Assembly: GCF_943193175.1 (NCBI RefSeq)
Contig: NZ_CALPDF010000008.1
Coordinates: forward strand, 62,001-126,000
DNA length: 64,000 nt
Source of the DNA: Neobacillus muris
Lineage (GTDB): Bacteria > Bacillota > Bacilli > Bacillales > Cytobacillaceae
Reading direction: 5' to 3'
The notes beneath the pieces were generated by a model. It was given only the letters and a program-made list of their open reading frames with translations. It made no database searches and had not been told where the DNA came from. Numbering within the stretch: the first letter of the stretch is position 1; the number at the start of each line of letters is the position of its first letter. Position numbers and translations under genes: made by a program. This document shows positions 26,082 to 35,441 of this stretch, one piece after another.

Positions 26082-26163
26082 AACCGCGGGGACGGTTCTG
26101 ATGGCTACATATTATCAAGAAAGCCTTTGGTATTCAATTTTACCAATAGAACCGTCCCCATGG
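26082..26163. repeat. 82-bp inverted-ended repeat element, copy 2
   Basis: Second copy of the element at 15575-15661, in the same orientation, with GGGGACGGTTCT at 26088-26099 and AGAACCGTCCCC at 26148-26159. It ends 5 bases before the jetC stop codon, the same relation that copy 1 has to the amidase gene. Confidence 0.8.
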
Positions 26164-26168
26164 TTCCA

Positions 26169-29100
26169 CTATTGAATAACTTCCTCTCCTTGATAGATGC
26201 GAAATGCGGGAACAATCGTGTCTGAAACGATTTCTTTTCCTTTTTCACGAATGAAGTCCAATTTATAATAGGCATCAAACCGTTGGCTGATTTCTGTTTT
26301 CACTAATTCAGGCGGTGTCACAACGATGAATTGAAATTTCAGTTTCTCGGCAACAGCGAAAATCGGGTCAAGAACATGTGCCGAGGCTGCCTGGCCAAAT
26401 GGATTATCGCAGACTAACGGCACCCAGCTTTGATCCGTTTCCCCTTTCACCGACAATAACATCATCATCATCACCATCCGAGCCGATAGCTTTTGTCCGC
26501 CGCTGCCGTCCGACTTCGTCTTCGAGCCTTGATTAATCGTCTGCCAGGTTGAATAATGCTCTCTTTTTGGCTTCCCGTACATAAAGGTGTTATCTGTCCG
26601 CATGTTATAGACGAGCAGCTCCGGATAGCGATTCCTGAGCGAGACAAATAAAATTTGCTCATCACTGATAAGCTGCTTGATTTCTTGTTCTAATAGTAGA
26701 TTGTTATTATCAATAAGATCAAACTGTTTGGTAATTTTGTTAATGGCAGCAACAAAATGCTGCTTCAGCAAAGGCTCGATCTCTTCCGCCCGTTTCGGCA
26801 AAATGTCCTCTTTCAGCTGGACAAGCGGAAACGAACCTCGTTCATTTTTCAGCTTCATTTTCGCAATCATCGACCGAATCGATTCGGAAATGCTCATTAC
26901 CTTCATGCTGGCACGGCTGGCCCAGAAGTTTTGCGCCTTTTCAGCTCGTTCTTTGTCACGCTCTAATTGCTCCAAACCGCTTTGTGAAAAACGCTTCATA
27001 TTTTTGACAATCGTTTGAATATGTGAATAATGCCTTGTATCCATATGGTCAAGCGTGGTTAATACTTCATTTTTAAAACGAATCTCCCAATCTTTCCCTT
27101 CAATCGCCAGCTTAAGATTGCGCAGCGATTGTTCGATTTTCGCATGCTTCTCTTGGGCTTCTTCCTGAATGGCTTGATGCCCCTCACACCAGGACAAGAT
27201 ACAAGCCTTCCCTTGATGCTTAATTTTTTCGACATCCTGATCCGTGAATGCAGCAGCATCCTCTTTTAGAATAACGGATAAAGTTAACAAATCGCCTTCA
27301 TAACCAGTAATAGCCGCTTCTGTATCCTTTAATCGTTTTTCCGCCTCCTTTACTTCATCCTTCGCGATCTTCGTTTGATCGTTAATTTCGACAGCCTTCA
27401 CTTCTAAGTCAAGGTCTTCCCATTCTTTAGGCTGTTTATCGTGCTTGGCAGCCTTCTTGGCTAACTTTTCACGCTGCTCTTTCGAATGCTCTAAAGAGGT
27501 TTCTGCAACAGTTACGGCCGTCCCCTGGTCACGCTCCTGTTTTTCTGCCGTCTTTGCTTCCTTTTGGGCGGTTTGCAGCATATTTTCCAAGATACTAATC
27601 GGTTCATCTGGTTCAGGCGTTTCCTTCCAGCTCTCCTGATAAGCCATCAGTTTTTTCTCCAGTTTCTTTTGCTGCTTTTGCTCTGATTCTCTTTTGGCTT
27701 GAATCACCAATAATTCACTAGCTTGCTCTTCCTTTGATTTTTGCAGCTGCTTTAACTCCTCGATACTCCCCTTCATTTCTTCTAATAAATGGTGGGAAAG
27801 CCGTGGAACTTCTTCACTTGGATTGGCCTTTTCCTCTGCAGGAAACGCTGCATCCTTAATAAAAACGGAAATTTCCTTGATCGTTTGTTCGAGGGTTAGC
27901 TTCCATTCAAAATAGGTTTGCTTCCACTTGCTTTGCAGGTCAGCCATCGTTTGCTGCTCGTTACTTATTTCCTTTTGTTTGATGGTCAAAGCTTCCTTTT
28001 GTTTCTCTTTGTCTAGCTTAGCTTGTTTATTCTCTTGATGCAGCGCTTTTTCTTCCTCAAATGTCGTTAAGGTTACTACGTCGGCTGCAAGCTCTTTCGA
28101 TTTTCGTTTCACCTGCTCTAACTGTTCTTTAATCTGCCCCTGTGATTCCTTCTCTTTTTCCTCCTGTGCACTGATTTCTTGTAGTTTCACTTGCTCTGAA
28201 AGAAGAAGATTCTGCTCCTGGCTGAGCGTTCTTTCGAGATCCACCGCAAGCTCACTTGATAGGAATCGGTCGATATCTTTTAACATATGACGGAGGGACG
28301 ACTCGGTTTTCTCGATTTCATCAAGCGTTTCTTGCTTTTCTTTGATTTGTTTAGCAATCTGTAATTTCCAGTTGATGAAGTGATTTTTATCCGCTATGAG
28401 CGCTTGCTCGTTTCCGTTCATGATGACAAAGGAAGCTTGATCCTTTTCTTGGTTCATTTCCTCACGCAGGAAGATCGGAACAGGGCTATTAAACAATCTT
28501 CCCGATAGAACTTGCTGATTAATTTTTTGCCATTGAGGCTGACTGACCACCAGCCCATACGGAAGGAGCGGATAGTCCAGCAGGGTTTTCGCTAAATCCT
28601 CAGGCGTTAAGGATTGGAGGAATTGGGTTCCATAGAACACATCAATCCCCGTTTTTTCATCAATCCATTCCTTTAACTCTTTCACATCCTTATTGGCAAT
28701 CCAAAAATGATCATCATTTAAGGAATGGTCGAGCTGTGTTTCCCATAGCTCTTTTTTCACTTTCTCCGCCTGCTGCTTATTTTGGATTAGGAGTTCTTCT
28801 ATCTGAAGCGAATATTTTGATAACAGCGCGTGGCCTAACGGAACCGTGACATCCTCTAGTAAACCGCGAAGCTTCTCCACTAATGATGCTTCCTTTTGCA
28901 ACTGTTCTTTATGGGCTTGCTGCAGATCGCTGCATTTTTCTTCTAAAAACGTAATCGATTGAGCAAGAGTTCCGTGAGATGCAGCCAGCTGCTTTTGCTT
29001 TTCTATTGATTCATGTTCTTTCGCAGCCAGCTCTTCTAGCTGAGCGTTTTTGGCTTCCACTTGTTTGGATAGACTTTCGATATACCCCGTTAAATCATAG

Positions 29101-30632
29101 GTGATGCGGTCACCAAACTCGTTTGTAAGGGCCTCTTCCTTCGTTTCGAATGTATCGATTTGCGAATTGAGACGATCCAGTTCTGTCGCAAGCTGCGCCA
29201 GTTCCATCGTCTTTTGTTTCTCCTGCCGCGTCAGTTCGGTTTCAGTTTCCTTTAAGAACCTTTGATAGCCGGCATACTGCGCCATCGCTTGCTGGATCGA
29301 TTGGTAAGCATTCTCCCATTGCCCGAAGGCCTCTGTTTTGATTTCATCCATTCGTTGATTCACCTGCACTAAGCCGCTATTCTGTTCCAATTTGGCCATT
29401 TGCTCGGTGAGGGAGTGAATCGTTTGCTCGTATTCAAACCACTCTTTTAAAATCGTTTGAAAGGCCAGCTCGTCTTTACGCTCCTGTTTTCCCTTCAAAT
29501 GTTCTTGTAAAGAGGTGTGCTTGTTCCGTTCAGCCGCTAATTTCTTCTCCCAATCTAGTACCTCTCTATGGGCTTTGGCGAACTCCAGGTTGTCTTTCTG
29601 AAACCGTAAATCGGCTTGCCTGATGGTTAGGTTTTCCATGTCTTTTTCTAAGGCAAGGAGCGCTTCCTCTTCTGTTTTCTTCAAATGCTCCAATGCACCA
29701 AGTAGCTGCCTTCCTGCCTTACTATCCGCTTCGATGATTTCCTTATGTTCGATTCCTTTTGCCAGGTGTTCTTCAAAAGGAATAATATCCTCTAAGAACT
29801 CCTTATGGGCTTGCTCCCGTTTTAACAGGACAGGCAGGTCCTTCGCGATACTTGCCTGACTCTTGAAGATCTCCACAAGATCGTTCTTTTGATGCTCCGT
29901 TCGATGCAGCACTTGACTAACTGTTGGAATGATGCGTTTTTGGAACAAGGAATGATCATCCTCTGCTCCCTCAAAGTATTTTCCAACACCGCCTTCATCC
30001 TTGTTAATATCCTTCAGAATATCCCAGTCTTTACGATTAATTCCGTATGTATCAAGAATGCGATAATGCTTCTTCGTATCTCGGTAAACATCATAGCCGT
30101 TCCATTTTAAATAGTCCTTCAATACCTCAGTATCCGCCACTTCCTCATTTTCATAGAGCGGAATATGCTCGAGGGCTGCCTCTTCCTTCCGTTCAAACTC
30201 TCTTGTATAAAACGTAAACGTAGGGAGGATTTTTGCTTCCTGTTCCAATGTCCTGCTCTCATTCCCCGTTTCTTCACTCATAGAGATCCGCTGTTCAGCA
30301 GAGAACATTCCCCCGGTAACGAGATGACGGCGGTCCGCCCCATCTAATTCCCACTGAACCACCACATGGAAGGTATAAGGGATAAATTGCTCCTTATTAT
30401 TAAAGAAGAATTGCTGATAATAGCGATTGTTCTGTTTTCCCCATGCTGTTCCAGGTTTGAGAATTTGGAAGATGGTCTGTAGAAATACGCCCTTCCCGCC
30501 GCCGTTCATCATCGAAATGAGGCCATTGGTTGAAGTCTCCTCATTATGGAAGTTAAACGTAGTATCTTTATATTGTTTTTGCATGCCATCGTATTTCAGG
30601 CCCACAATTCTAATTCGATGAATCTTCGGCAT
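26169..30632 (-). CDS. jetC: Wadjet SMC-like ATPase JetC (type II-like)
   Basis: 1487 residues; SMC/MukB-like ATPase of the Wadjet system, which extrudes DNA loops and targets small circular plasmids for cleavage by JetD. An N-terminal head holds the P-loop MNGGGKGVFLQ (about residues 45-55). Long coiled coils rich in E, K and Q (about 250-1250) surround a central globular hinge with WIANKDVKEL...LLPYGLVV. The C-terminal head has signature GSGGQKLSARM and Walker B VPLVCDNPFGQ. The P-loop has Gly where Ser/Thr is usual and Walker B has Asn after Asp. Start chosen at ATG 30632, six bases behind AAAGGAGG; ATG 30638 abuts the RBS. It overlaps jetB by 23 bases. Confidence 0.9.
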   Translation of the reverse strand: MPKIHRIRIVGLKYDGMQKQYKDTTFNFHNEETSTNGLISMMNGGGKGVFLQTIFQILKPGTAWGKQNNRYYQQFFFNNKEQFIPYTFHVVVQWELDGADRRHLVTGGMFSAEQRISMSEETGNESRTLEQEAKILPTFTFYTREFERKEEAALEHIPLYENEEVADTEVLKDYLKWNGYDVYRDTKKHYRILDTYGINRKDWDILKDINKDEGGVGKYFEGAEDDHSLFQKRIIPTVSQVLHRTEHQKNDLVEIFKSQASIAKDLPVLLKREQAHKEFLEDIIPFEEHLAKGIEHKEIIEADSKAGRQLLGALEHLKKTEEEALLALEKDMENLTIRQADLRFQKDNLEFAKAHREVLDWEKKLAAERNKHTSLQEHLKGKQERKDELAFQTILKEWFEYEQTIHSLTEQMAKLEQNSGLVQVNQRMDEIKTEAFGQWENAYQSIQQAMAQYAGYQRFLKETETELTRQEKQKTMELAQLATELDRLNSQIDTFETKEEALTNEFGDRITYDLTGYIESLSKQVEAKNAQLEELAAKEHESIEKQKQLAASHGTLAQSITFLEEKCSDLQQAHKEQLQKEASLVEKLRGLLEDVTVPLGHALLSKYSLQIEELLIQNKQQAEKVKKELWETQLDHSLNDDHFWIANKDVKELKEWIDEKTGIDVFYGTQFLQSLTPEDLAKTLLDYPLLPYGLVVSQPQWQKINQQVLSGRLFNSPVPIFLREEMNQEKDQASFVIMNGNEQALIADKNHFINWKLQIAKQIKEKQETLDEIEKTESSLRHMLKDIDRFLSSELAVDLERTLSQEQNLLLSEQVKLQEISAQEEKEKESQGQIKEQLEQVKRKSKELAADVVTLTTFEEEKALHQENKQAKLDKEKQKEALTIKQKEISNEQQTMADLQSKWKQTYFEWKLTLEQTIKEISVFIKDAAFPAEEKANPSEEVPRLSHHLLEEMKGSIEELKQLQKSKEEQASELLVIQAKRESEQKQQKKLEKKLMAYQESWKETPEPDEPISILENMLQTAQKEAKTAEKQERDQGTAVTVAETSLEHSKEQREKLAKKAAKHDKQPKEWEDLDLEVKAVEINDQTKIAKDEVKEAEKRLKDTEAAITGYEGDLLTLSVILKEDAAAFTDQDVEKIKHQGKACILSWCEGHQAIQEEAQEKHAKIEQSLRNLKLAIEGKDWEIRFKNEVLTTLDHMDTRHYSHIQTIVKNMKRFSQSGLEQLERDKERAEKAQNFWASRASMKVMSISESIRSMIAKMKLKNERGSFPLVQLKEDILPKRAEEIEPLLKQHFVAAINKITKQFDLIDNNNLLLEQEIKQLISDEQILFVSLRNRYPELLVYNMRTDNTFMYGKPKREHYSTWQTINQGSKTKSDGSGGQKLSARMVMMMMLLSVKGETDQSWVPLVCDNPFGQAASAHVLDPIFAVAEKLKFQFIVVTPPELVKTEISQRFDAYYKLDFIREKGKEIVSDTIVPAFRIYQGEEVIQ

Positions 30633-31356
30633 GCCCATCCTCCTTTACTGTCATTAATTGTTTCAATAATTCATAACGATCATAATCATGGTACAAGTAT
30701 TCAATCCGTTCAAAAAGCTCCTGCTTCGGAATTACCTTTGGAATATCTTCGCGATCCAAAATGACCACTAGCCGCTCCGTCTCCAATAACCGCATCGCGG
30801 TAGCAATTAATCCGATTCTCGTTCGGCGATTGGCTTTTTTCGCGCCATAATCATCCGTTTCTACTTCCATGTATTTCCACGTCGTCACAACATCCTTCAT
30901 ATCAATCCGTTCTTCTTCCCCAAAGTCAGGCTTTGCTTTGAGAATGGTCTCCCAATTCATGATCAAATCGTTGACCTGCCGTTCTAACGTGTAATAGCTA
31001 ATTCCTTCCCGCTGCGAGCGAATTTTCGCTGCCTGGTTTCGGTCAATACCCGCTAAAAATGACATGATCACCACACTAATCAGATGGAAATGTTTTTTCG
31101 ATTCGATTTGCTTATGCTTTTCCTTCATATGGGTAAAATTAGTCGCAAACACGGAGCCAGTGGGCTGGACGACCAATTGAATCCGTTTCGGCGATTCAAT
31201 GATATAGGTACCTGATTCATCTGCTAATAAGAGAACTGTCTGTCTGACCTCCGGATCAAAATATGTCTGAAAGTGTTCACTATATTCATCGATCACTTTA
31301 TCTTTTAATAATGTAAAATAGACAGCTGCCGCCTTCTTCATCGTTTCTGCACTCAT
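30610..31356 (-). CDS. jetB: Wadjet subunit JetB (DUF6063-like)
   Basis: 248 residues. MukE/kleisin-partner-like winged-helix subunit that, with JetA, joins the JetC heads. No enzymatic motif is seen; the protein is helical with a C-terminal winged-helix-like section (TRIGLIATAMRLLETERLVVILDREDIPKVIPKQELFERIEYLYHD). It starts directly behind the jetA stop, with GGAGG inside the jetA end, and overlaps jetC. The identification rests on position and resemblance to the DUF6063 JetB of type II systems. Confidence 0.82.
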   Translation of the reverse strand: MSAETMKKAAAVYFTLLKDKVIDEYSEHFQTYFDPEVRQTVLLLADESGTYIIESPKRIQLVVQPTGSVFATNFTHMKEKHKQIESKKHFHLISVVIMSFLAGIDRNQAAKIRSQREGISYYTLERQVNDLIMNWETILKAKPDFGEEERIDMKDVVTTWKYMEVETDDYGAKKANRRTRIGLIATAMRLLETERLVVILDREDIPKVIPKQELFERIEYLYHDYDRYELLKQLMTVKEDGHAEDSSN

Positions 31357-32862
31357 TTAGTAAGCCTCCTGGATACATAGTTTAAAAGGAGTGATTTTCG
31401 TACGCTGCCACAGGATCGGCTCCGCCCGATGATCAAACATCGTATAGATTTTCGTGCCTTCAAACACTTGAAACTGCGGGTACTCTTTCATGAGTTTATA
31501 TAGAAGAATTTCCCTTTCATCACTCAAGGTTTCTTCCTTCCGATGCAGTACTTGAACCTTCAGCGGCTTCTTGTCAAACATCATCCATAAATCAATCGTT
31601 TCCGATTCTTCAAGCCATAGATCTTGTACTTCTAATGGAAAGGTGGATAATTCCGCCAATGAAAACTCTCCCGTTGCTTGTAACTGTTGAAATACATAAC
31701 TCCATGCCTTGCTAACAGAATTCCAGTCCGTCACCCGCATCTGAGTGATGCTTTCTTCTGTCTCCTCGTCGACAACGGCATCCACCACCTGTTTTTCATC
31801 GAATTCCTGTTCTCCCCATATCCAATCAAGCGGGAGGATGAATTCATTCTTAGGTGAAAATAACGGAGACAGTACTGTTTCGATTGCCGAAAACGAACGA
31901 ATTCCTTCCTTCATGAACACATTTTCATAAAGATGTTCACGGAATGAAACCAAGCTATTTTCCCAAAACAAAGAAGGATTTTCCGCTTTTAATTTCATTT
32001 CATAAGAAATGTTTTGGATGACGAGCTTGGCAAACCGATCATGCAATTGCCTTGTATGGCCCACCTTTTCTTGGAGGAGATGCAATTCTTTTTGGATATC
32101 ATCATCCTGCTCATTTCTCCGTTTTGTTTTTTCAATCATGCTCGTAATCGTCCGGAAGTGCGATTTTTCCTCATCAAATTGCTTTTCGATCTCAACGCGG
32201 TTATCGGCCCGCTGCATTTCTTCTTCCATTAATAAGATTTTGGGATTGTTGATCATTTCCTTTTGAAAGGAGAATTCTTTCGCCATTAAGCGGTTTACAC
32301 GTGAAATGAGGTGATCGAGGTTTCGAGTTGCTTTACGGAAATTTCCGTTTTTAATCAGCTGCATACTGTACAGCTGCTCAATAGTGATGGAGAATTCCTC
32401 CGCCATTTCCCGGCTCATAAATATCATTTCCTGTGATACTTCGGTGAGTTTATAGACAATCGAACCGCCCAGCTCTAAATTGGTGTATAACTCATCCATT
32501 GTCACATACCGGAATACCTGCGTCTCCCAGGACTGCCTGATTTCATCAAAATAGAATGCTTCGAACGGTTGACTGTATTCTTCTTTTCCTGAATATAAAA
32601 GTCCGCTTGTCATCCGCTCAATTTGTTTATCGTCGGCGAGAAGCTTCATTTGTTTAATCGTATCTTCCACCATGTACTTAATATCTGACTTTCGTCTTTG
32701 ATCATCATCATTTAATTCCCGATAAAAGATGGTGAGGAGCACTTGCATGAGAATCGTTTGAATATATGGCTTCAACTCGCCTACATCCATTCCCCTGCCA
32801 AGCTCGAACAATGGATTTAATCGCTGCATTCTTCCGGAGAAGCCTTCCCATGATTCGTTCAC
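31357..32862 (-). CDS. jetA: Wadjet kleisin subunit JetA (type II-like)
   Basis: 501 residues. MukF/kleisin-like subunit bridging the JetC ATPase heads. A mostly helical protein with a charged mid-part (EEEMQRADNRVEIEKQFDEEKSHFRTITSMIEKTKRRNEQDDD) and a C-terminal winged-helix-like part. Start chosen at GTG 32862. It follows GGAGG by eight bases and overlaps the jetD stop as GTGA; the ATGs at 32877 and 32868 lie on or before this RBS. Tight coupling on both sides supports a stoichiometric complex. Confidence 0.85.
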   Translation of the reverse strand: MNESWEGFSGRMQRLNPLFELGRGMDVGELKPYIQTILMQVLLTIFYRELNDDDQRRKSDIKYMVEDTIKQMKLLADDKQIERMTSGLLYSGKEEYSQPFEAFYFDEIRQSWETQVFRYVTMDELYTNLELGGSIVYKLTEVSQEMIFMSREMAEEFSITIEQLYSMQLIKNGNFRKATRNLDHLISRVNRLMAKEFSFQKEMINNPKILLMEEEMQRADNRVEIEKQFDEEKSHFRTITSMIEKTKRRNEQDDDIQKELHLLQEKVGHTRQLHDRFAKLVIQNISYEMKLKAENPSLFWENSLVSFREHLYENVFMKEGIRSFSAIETVLSPLFSPKNEFILPLDWIWGEQEFDEKQVVDAVVDEETEESITQMRVTDWNSVSKAWSYVFQQLQATGEFSLAELSTFPLEVQDLWLEESETIDLWMMFDKKPLKVQVLHRKEETLSDEREILLYKLMKEYPQFQVFEGTKIYTMFDHRAEPILWQRTKITPFKLCIQEAY

Positions 32863-33932
32863 ATCCATCGCCTCCATGATTCAATTGTCAGCACTTCCTG
32901 TGGAATCCGCTTATTTTCCTTCCATAATTGCAGGAGTATGGCTTGTTCCTCTCCGCTAAACCATTGAAGGAAGGTATCCCGGTAATAGGAATTTTGTGTT
33001 TGACCTTGCTTTTGATCATTTTTTTGTTCCACGCATTCGAGCATTTTTCGATAAATTTTTAAGGCAGGCTGAATGCAGCAGTCCGGGTATTTTTCAATCA
33101 GCCGAATGAGGATGCCGTACCCGGCGGCATCAAGATCACCTGCGTAATAAAACAGATAGTTTTTCGGCGGAAACAGGCGAAAGAAAAACGAGAAGCTCCG
33201 TTCGATTTTCGTCCCTTCCCCATAAATAATAAGATCAGGCTCATAATCCAACTGGCCTGCTTCTACTAATTGAATCGTAGTATGAAAGAATGATAGATTT
33301 TCGACGATGAGGATCCGCTGAATCTCATGGATGACTGTTCCTTGTTTCATCCAAAACACAAATGGCTCTCCATAGTTCACCATTTTAAGCTGTTCGGCTG
33401 TGATGCCCATTCTCGTTAAAAAGCCTTTGCCATCTGAAAACTGTTCGCCATCTAGGAGGAATTTTTCATGGCCAAACAGCTCCAAGCTTCTTTCTTCGAC
33501 GGATACCCATTCCCGCTCCTGACTCGATTGTAAAAAAGAATAGATCTTTTTGATCCGATTCCATTCCTCTTCTGTTTGCCATTCGGGATGCCGTTCATAA
33601 TAGGAGAAATCAAACAGATCACTTAATTTCATCATCTCCAAACGATCCCATTTAGAATTCTGGGTTTTGATATTCACCCAATAATATAAAGCAAGCGCTG
33701 GTGTTTTCCCGTTATATTGATTATTTCGTATCGGGATTAGCTGCCCTTCCTCTTGTAAGTTTTGTATAGTATTAAAAAATTGGGAATACCCATCCCGTTC
33801 AAAATAATCATCCATCAGCTTGCGTAATTGCAGTTCTAAATCATTTAGGTTGATTCTTTTTTTTTGACTTGGGTGTTGGATATCTGCAATAAACCCTCTC
33901 ACCCGTGTTTCTATGATATCGATTGTGCCCAC
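32859..33932 (-). CDS. jetD: Wadjet topoisomerase VI-like nuclease JetD
   Basis: 357 residues. JetD cleaves the plasmid DNA that JetABC has reeled in. The C-terminal Toprim-like part (DUF2220 type) is visible in YYAGDLDAAGYGILIRLIEKYP, where the DxD-like acidic residues bind metal; an upstream glutamate in LIVENLSFF fits the Toprim E. The N-terminal half is a winged-helix arm (LELQLRKLMDDYFERDGYSQFFNTIQNLQEEGQL). GTG start directly behind a stop codon, with only a weak RBS (AAGATGTAAG). It is the first gene of the D-A-B-C operon. Confidence 0.87.
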   Translation of the reverse strand: MGTIDIIETRVRGFIADIQHPSQKKRINLNDLELQLRKLMDDYFERDGYSQFFNTIQNLQEEGQLIPIRNNQYNGKTPALALYYWVNIKTQNSKWDRLEMMKLSDLFDFSYYERHPEWQTEEEWNRIKKIYSFLQSSQEREWVSVEERSLELFGHEKFLLDGEQFSDGKGFLTRMGITAEQLKMVNYGEPFVFWMKQGTVIHEIQRILIVENLSFFHTTIQLVEAGQLDYEPDLIIYGEGTKIERSFSFFFRLFPPKNYLFYYAGDLDAAGYGILIRLIEKYPDCCIQPALKIYRKMLECVEQKNDQKQGQTQNSYYRDTFLQWFSGEEQAILLQLWKENKRIPQEVLTIESWRRWM

Positions 33933-34107
33933 CTACTTACATCTTCTAAAGTCATAGGAATAACTTCCTGCTTTTCATACTGGTATCGTTCTATTATAAA
34001 CTAATAGTGGATGTGAGGCACGCTCCGAAATATCAATCCCTTGTTGATTCATCACCCTTCAAAGCTCTGAGAATAAAGATAGGTGATATAATGTAGAAAT
34101 TAAAAAA

Positions 34108-34135
34108 GACCGGACATGCTGTCACATGTCTGGTC
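34108..34135 (-). repeat. GACCxGACATG terminator hairpin, copy A
   Basis: GACCGGACATG and CATGTCTGGTC pair around CTGTCA; on the minus strand TTTTTTAATTT follows. Related hairpins occur at 38275 and 52689. Here it stands as a second terminator behind the enoyl-CoA hydratase gene and in front of the Wadjet operon. Confidence 0.65.
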
Positions 34136-34164
34136 AAGGAATGACCTTCCCCTTAATGTTAATA

Positions 34165-34202
34165 AAAACAGTGACATGATTCTTTTCACTTGTCACTGTT
34201 TT
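34165..34202. terminator. terminator of the enoyl-CoA hydratase gene
   Basis: Perfect 12-bp stem AAAACAGTGACA/TGTCACTGTTTT with A and T runs on both sides, starting about 30 bases behind the stop at 34231. It can work in both directions. Confidence 0.85.
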
Positions 34203-34230
34203 TTCAATTAACTAACGGCTAGGAATGGAC

Positions 34231-35019
34231 CTATTCTCCTCGGAACACAGGCTTTCTCTTCTCAGCAAAGGCTTGAACACCTTCCTGAACATCCTTTGTT
34301 CCAAAACATTGCTTAATAAAAGCGTACTCTTGTTTTAGCATCGTTGTAAGATCTGTGTCAGGGCTTGCAGCAAGCAATCTCTTAGAAAGCGTCATTGCTA
34401 CCGCCGGTCCTTCTGCTAATTCCCTGGCAAAATTCATCACCTGTTCCTGAAATTCTTCATCAGGGAATATTCGGTTCACCAATCCCATTCGTTCTGCTTC
34501 CTCAGGGTAAATGTCCCGGCCAGTTAAGATCAATTCAGCAGCCTTTGCCTGCCCGACCAATCGAGGTAAAAAATAACTCATTCCCGCATCAGGGCTGAGT
34601 CCACGGCGAATGTATCCAGCTGTTACCCTTGCATCAGCAGACATGAAGCGGATGTCACATGACAGTGCTAGTGCTAATCCTGCACCAGCCGCAATTCCAT
34701 TGATTGCAGCAATAACTGGCTTATCACAATGAACAATCCCCAATGCTTGACGGCCAACCCAACCCAATTCATCTAATTTTTGATGACGAGATTGAGCATC
34801 TGGATTTCTTTTCGCATAATCACTCAAATCTAGACCTGCACAGAATCCTCGTCCACTCCCGGTAATAACAATGACACAGACTTCATCGTCAGCAGAAGCC
34901 TCTGAAATGGCCTGGATAATCTCATTACTCAGTGTATCATTTACCGCATTCAGACGCTCCGGCCTGTTCAGGGTCAGTGTACGTACCCCCTCTTTCGTTT
35001 CAATTATAATATGTTCCAT
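34231..35019 (-). CDS. enoyl-CoA hydratase/isomerase family protein
   Basis: 262-residue crotonase-fold enzyme. The oxyanion-hole segments are GSGRGFCAGLDLSDY and AINGIAAGAGLALALSCD. The catalytic-glutamate region reads ARVTAGYIRRGLSPDAGMSYFLPRLVG; it has no Glu at the usual place, as in PaaG/PaaB-like isomerases, where Asp serves. It probably acts on an enoyl-CoA in fatty acid or aromatic acid breakdown. ATG 35019 lies six bases behind AGGAGG; a TTG at 35034 lies before that site. Monocistronic. Confidence 0.88.
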   Translation of the reverse strand: MEHIIIETKEGVRTLTLNRPERLNAVNDTLSNEIIQAISEASADDEVCVIVITGSGRGFCAGLDLSDYAKRNPDAQSRHQKLDELGWVGRQALGIVHCDKPVIAAINGIAAGAGLALALSCDIRFMSADARVTAGYIRRGLSPDAGMSYFLPRLVGQAKAAELILTGRDIYPEEAERMGLVNRIFPDEEFQEQVMNFARELAEGPAVAMTLSKRLLAASPDTDLTTMLKQEYAFIKQCFGTKDVQEGVQAFAEKRKPVFRGE

Positions 35020-35280
35020 TTCATTCCTCCTCAAACTCTTTTTATTTACTAACTATTCGGACTATTCAAAGTATAACACACTACTTATTTATCAAAAATA
35101 CCAATCTTACAGATTAGTAGAGACAATGGCAAAGAGCCCCATACTCCCTCGGAAACCCATAAAACAGTATAGTAAAGATAGAATTCATAATTCTTGGATT
35201 GACTCACTAATCATAATGGCCTTTGTCATCGGAGGGACGAATATTTCCCCTGAAAATAACGTGCCGGTTTTTATATCAAA

Positions 35281-35331
35281 AAAAGAGATACAATCCCTTC
35301 CTTTCCGATCTAAAGATAGGGTTGTATCTCT
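35281..35331 (-). terminator. terminator downstream of the acetyltransferase gene
   Basis: AGAGATACAATCCC and GGGTTGTATCTCTT pair across a partly folded loop. The minus strand continues with eight T. It lies 110 bases behind the stop at 35442. The rest of 35040-35441 shows no convincing gene. Confidence 0.7.
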
Positions 35332-35441
35332 TAGCGGCAGCGCTTCTAAACTCTATAAAAAGACAGACTTTTTTTGCAGAACAATATCATTGGCTTCTAA
35401 ACTTTCCTTTGTACGTGGCAGAAGTTCCCTTTTATAATAGG

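Noticed and set aside
26677-27018. 113-codon plus-strand frame inside jetC
   Set aside because: Antisense shadow of the coiled-coil ATPase gene; its hydrophobic/Ser-rich composition is what the complement of charged coiled-coil codons produces.
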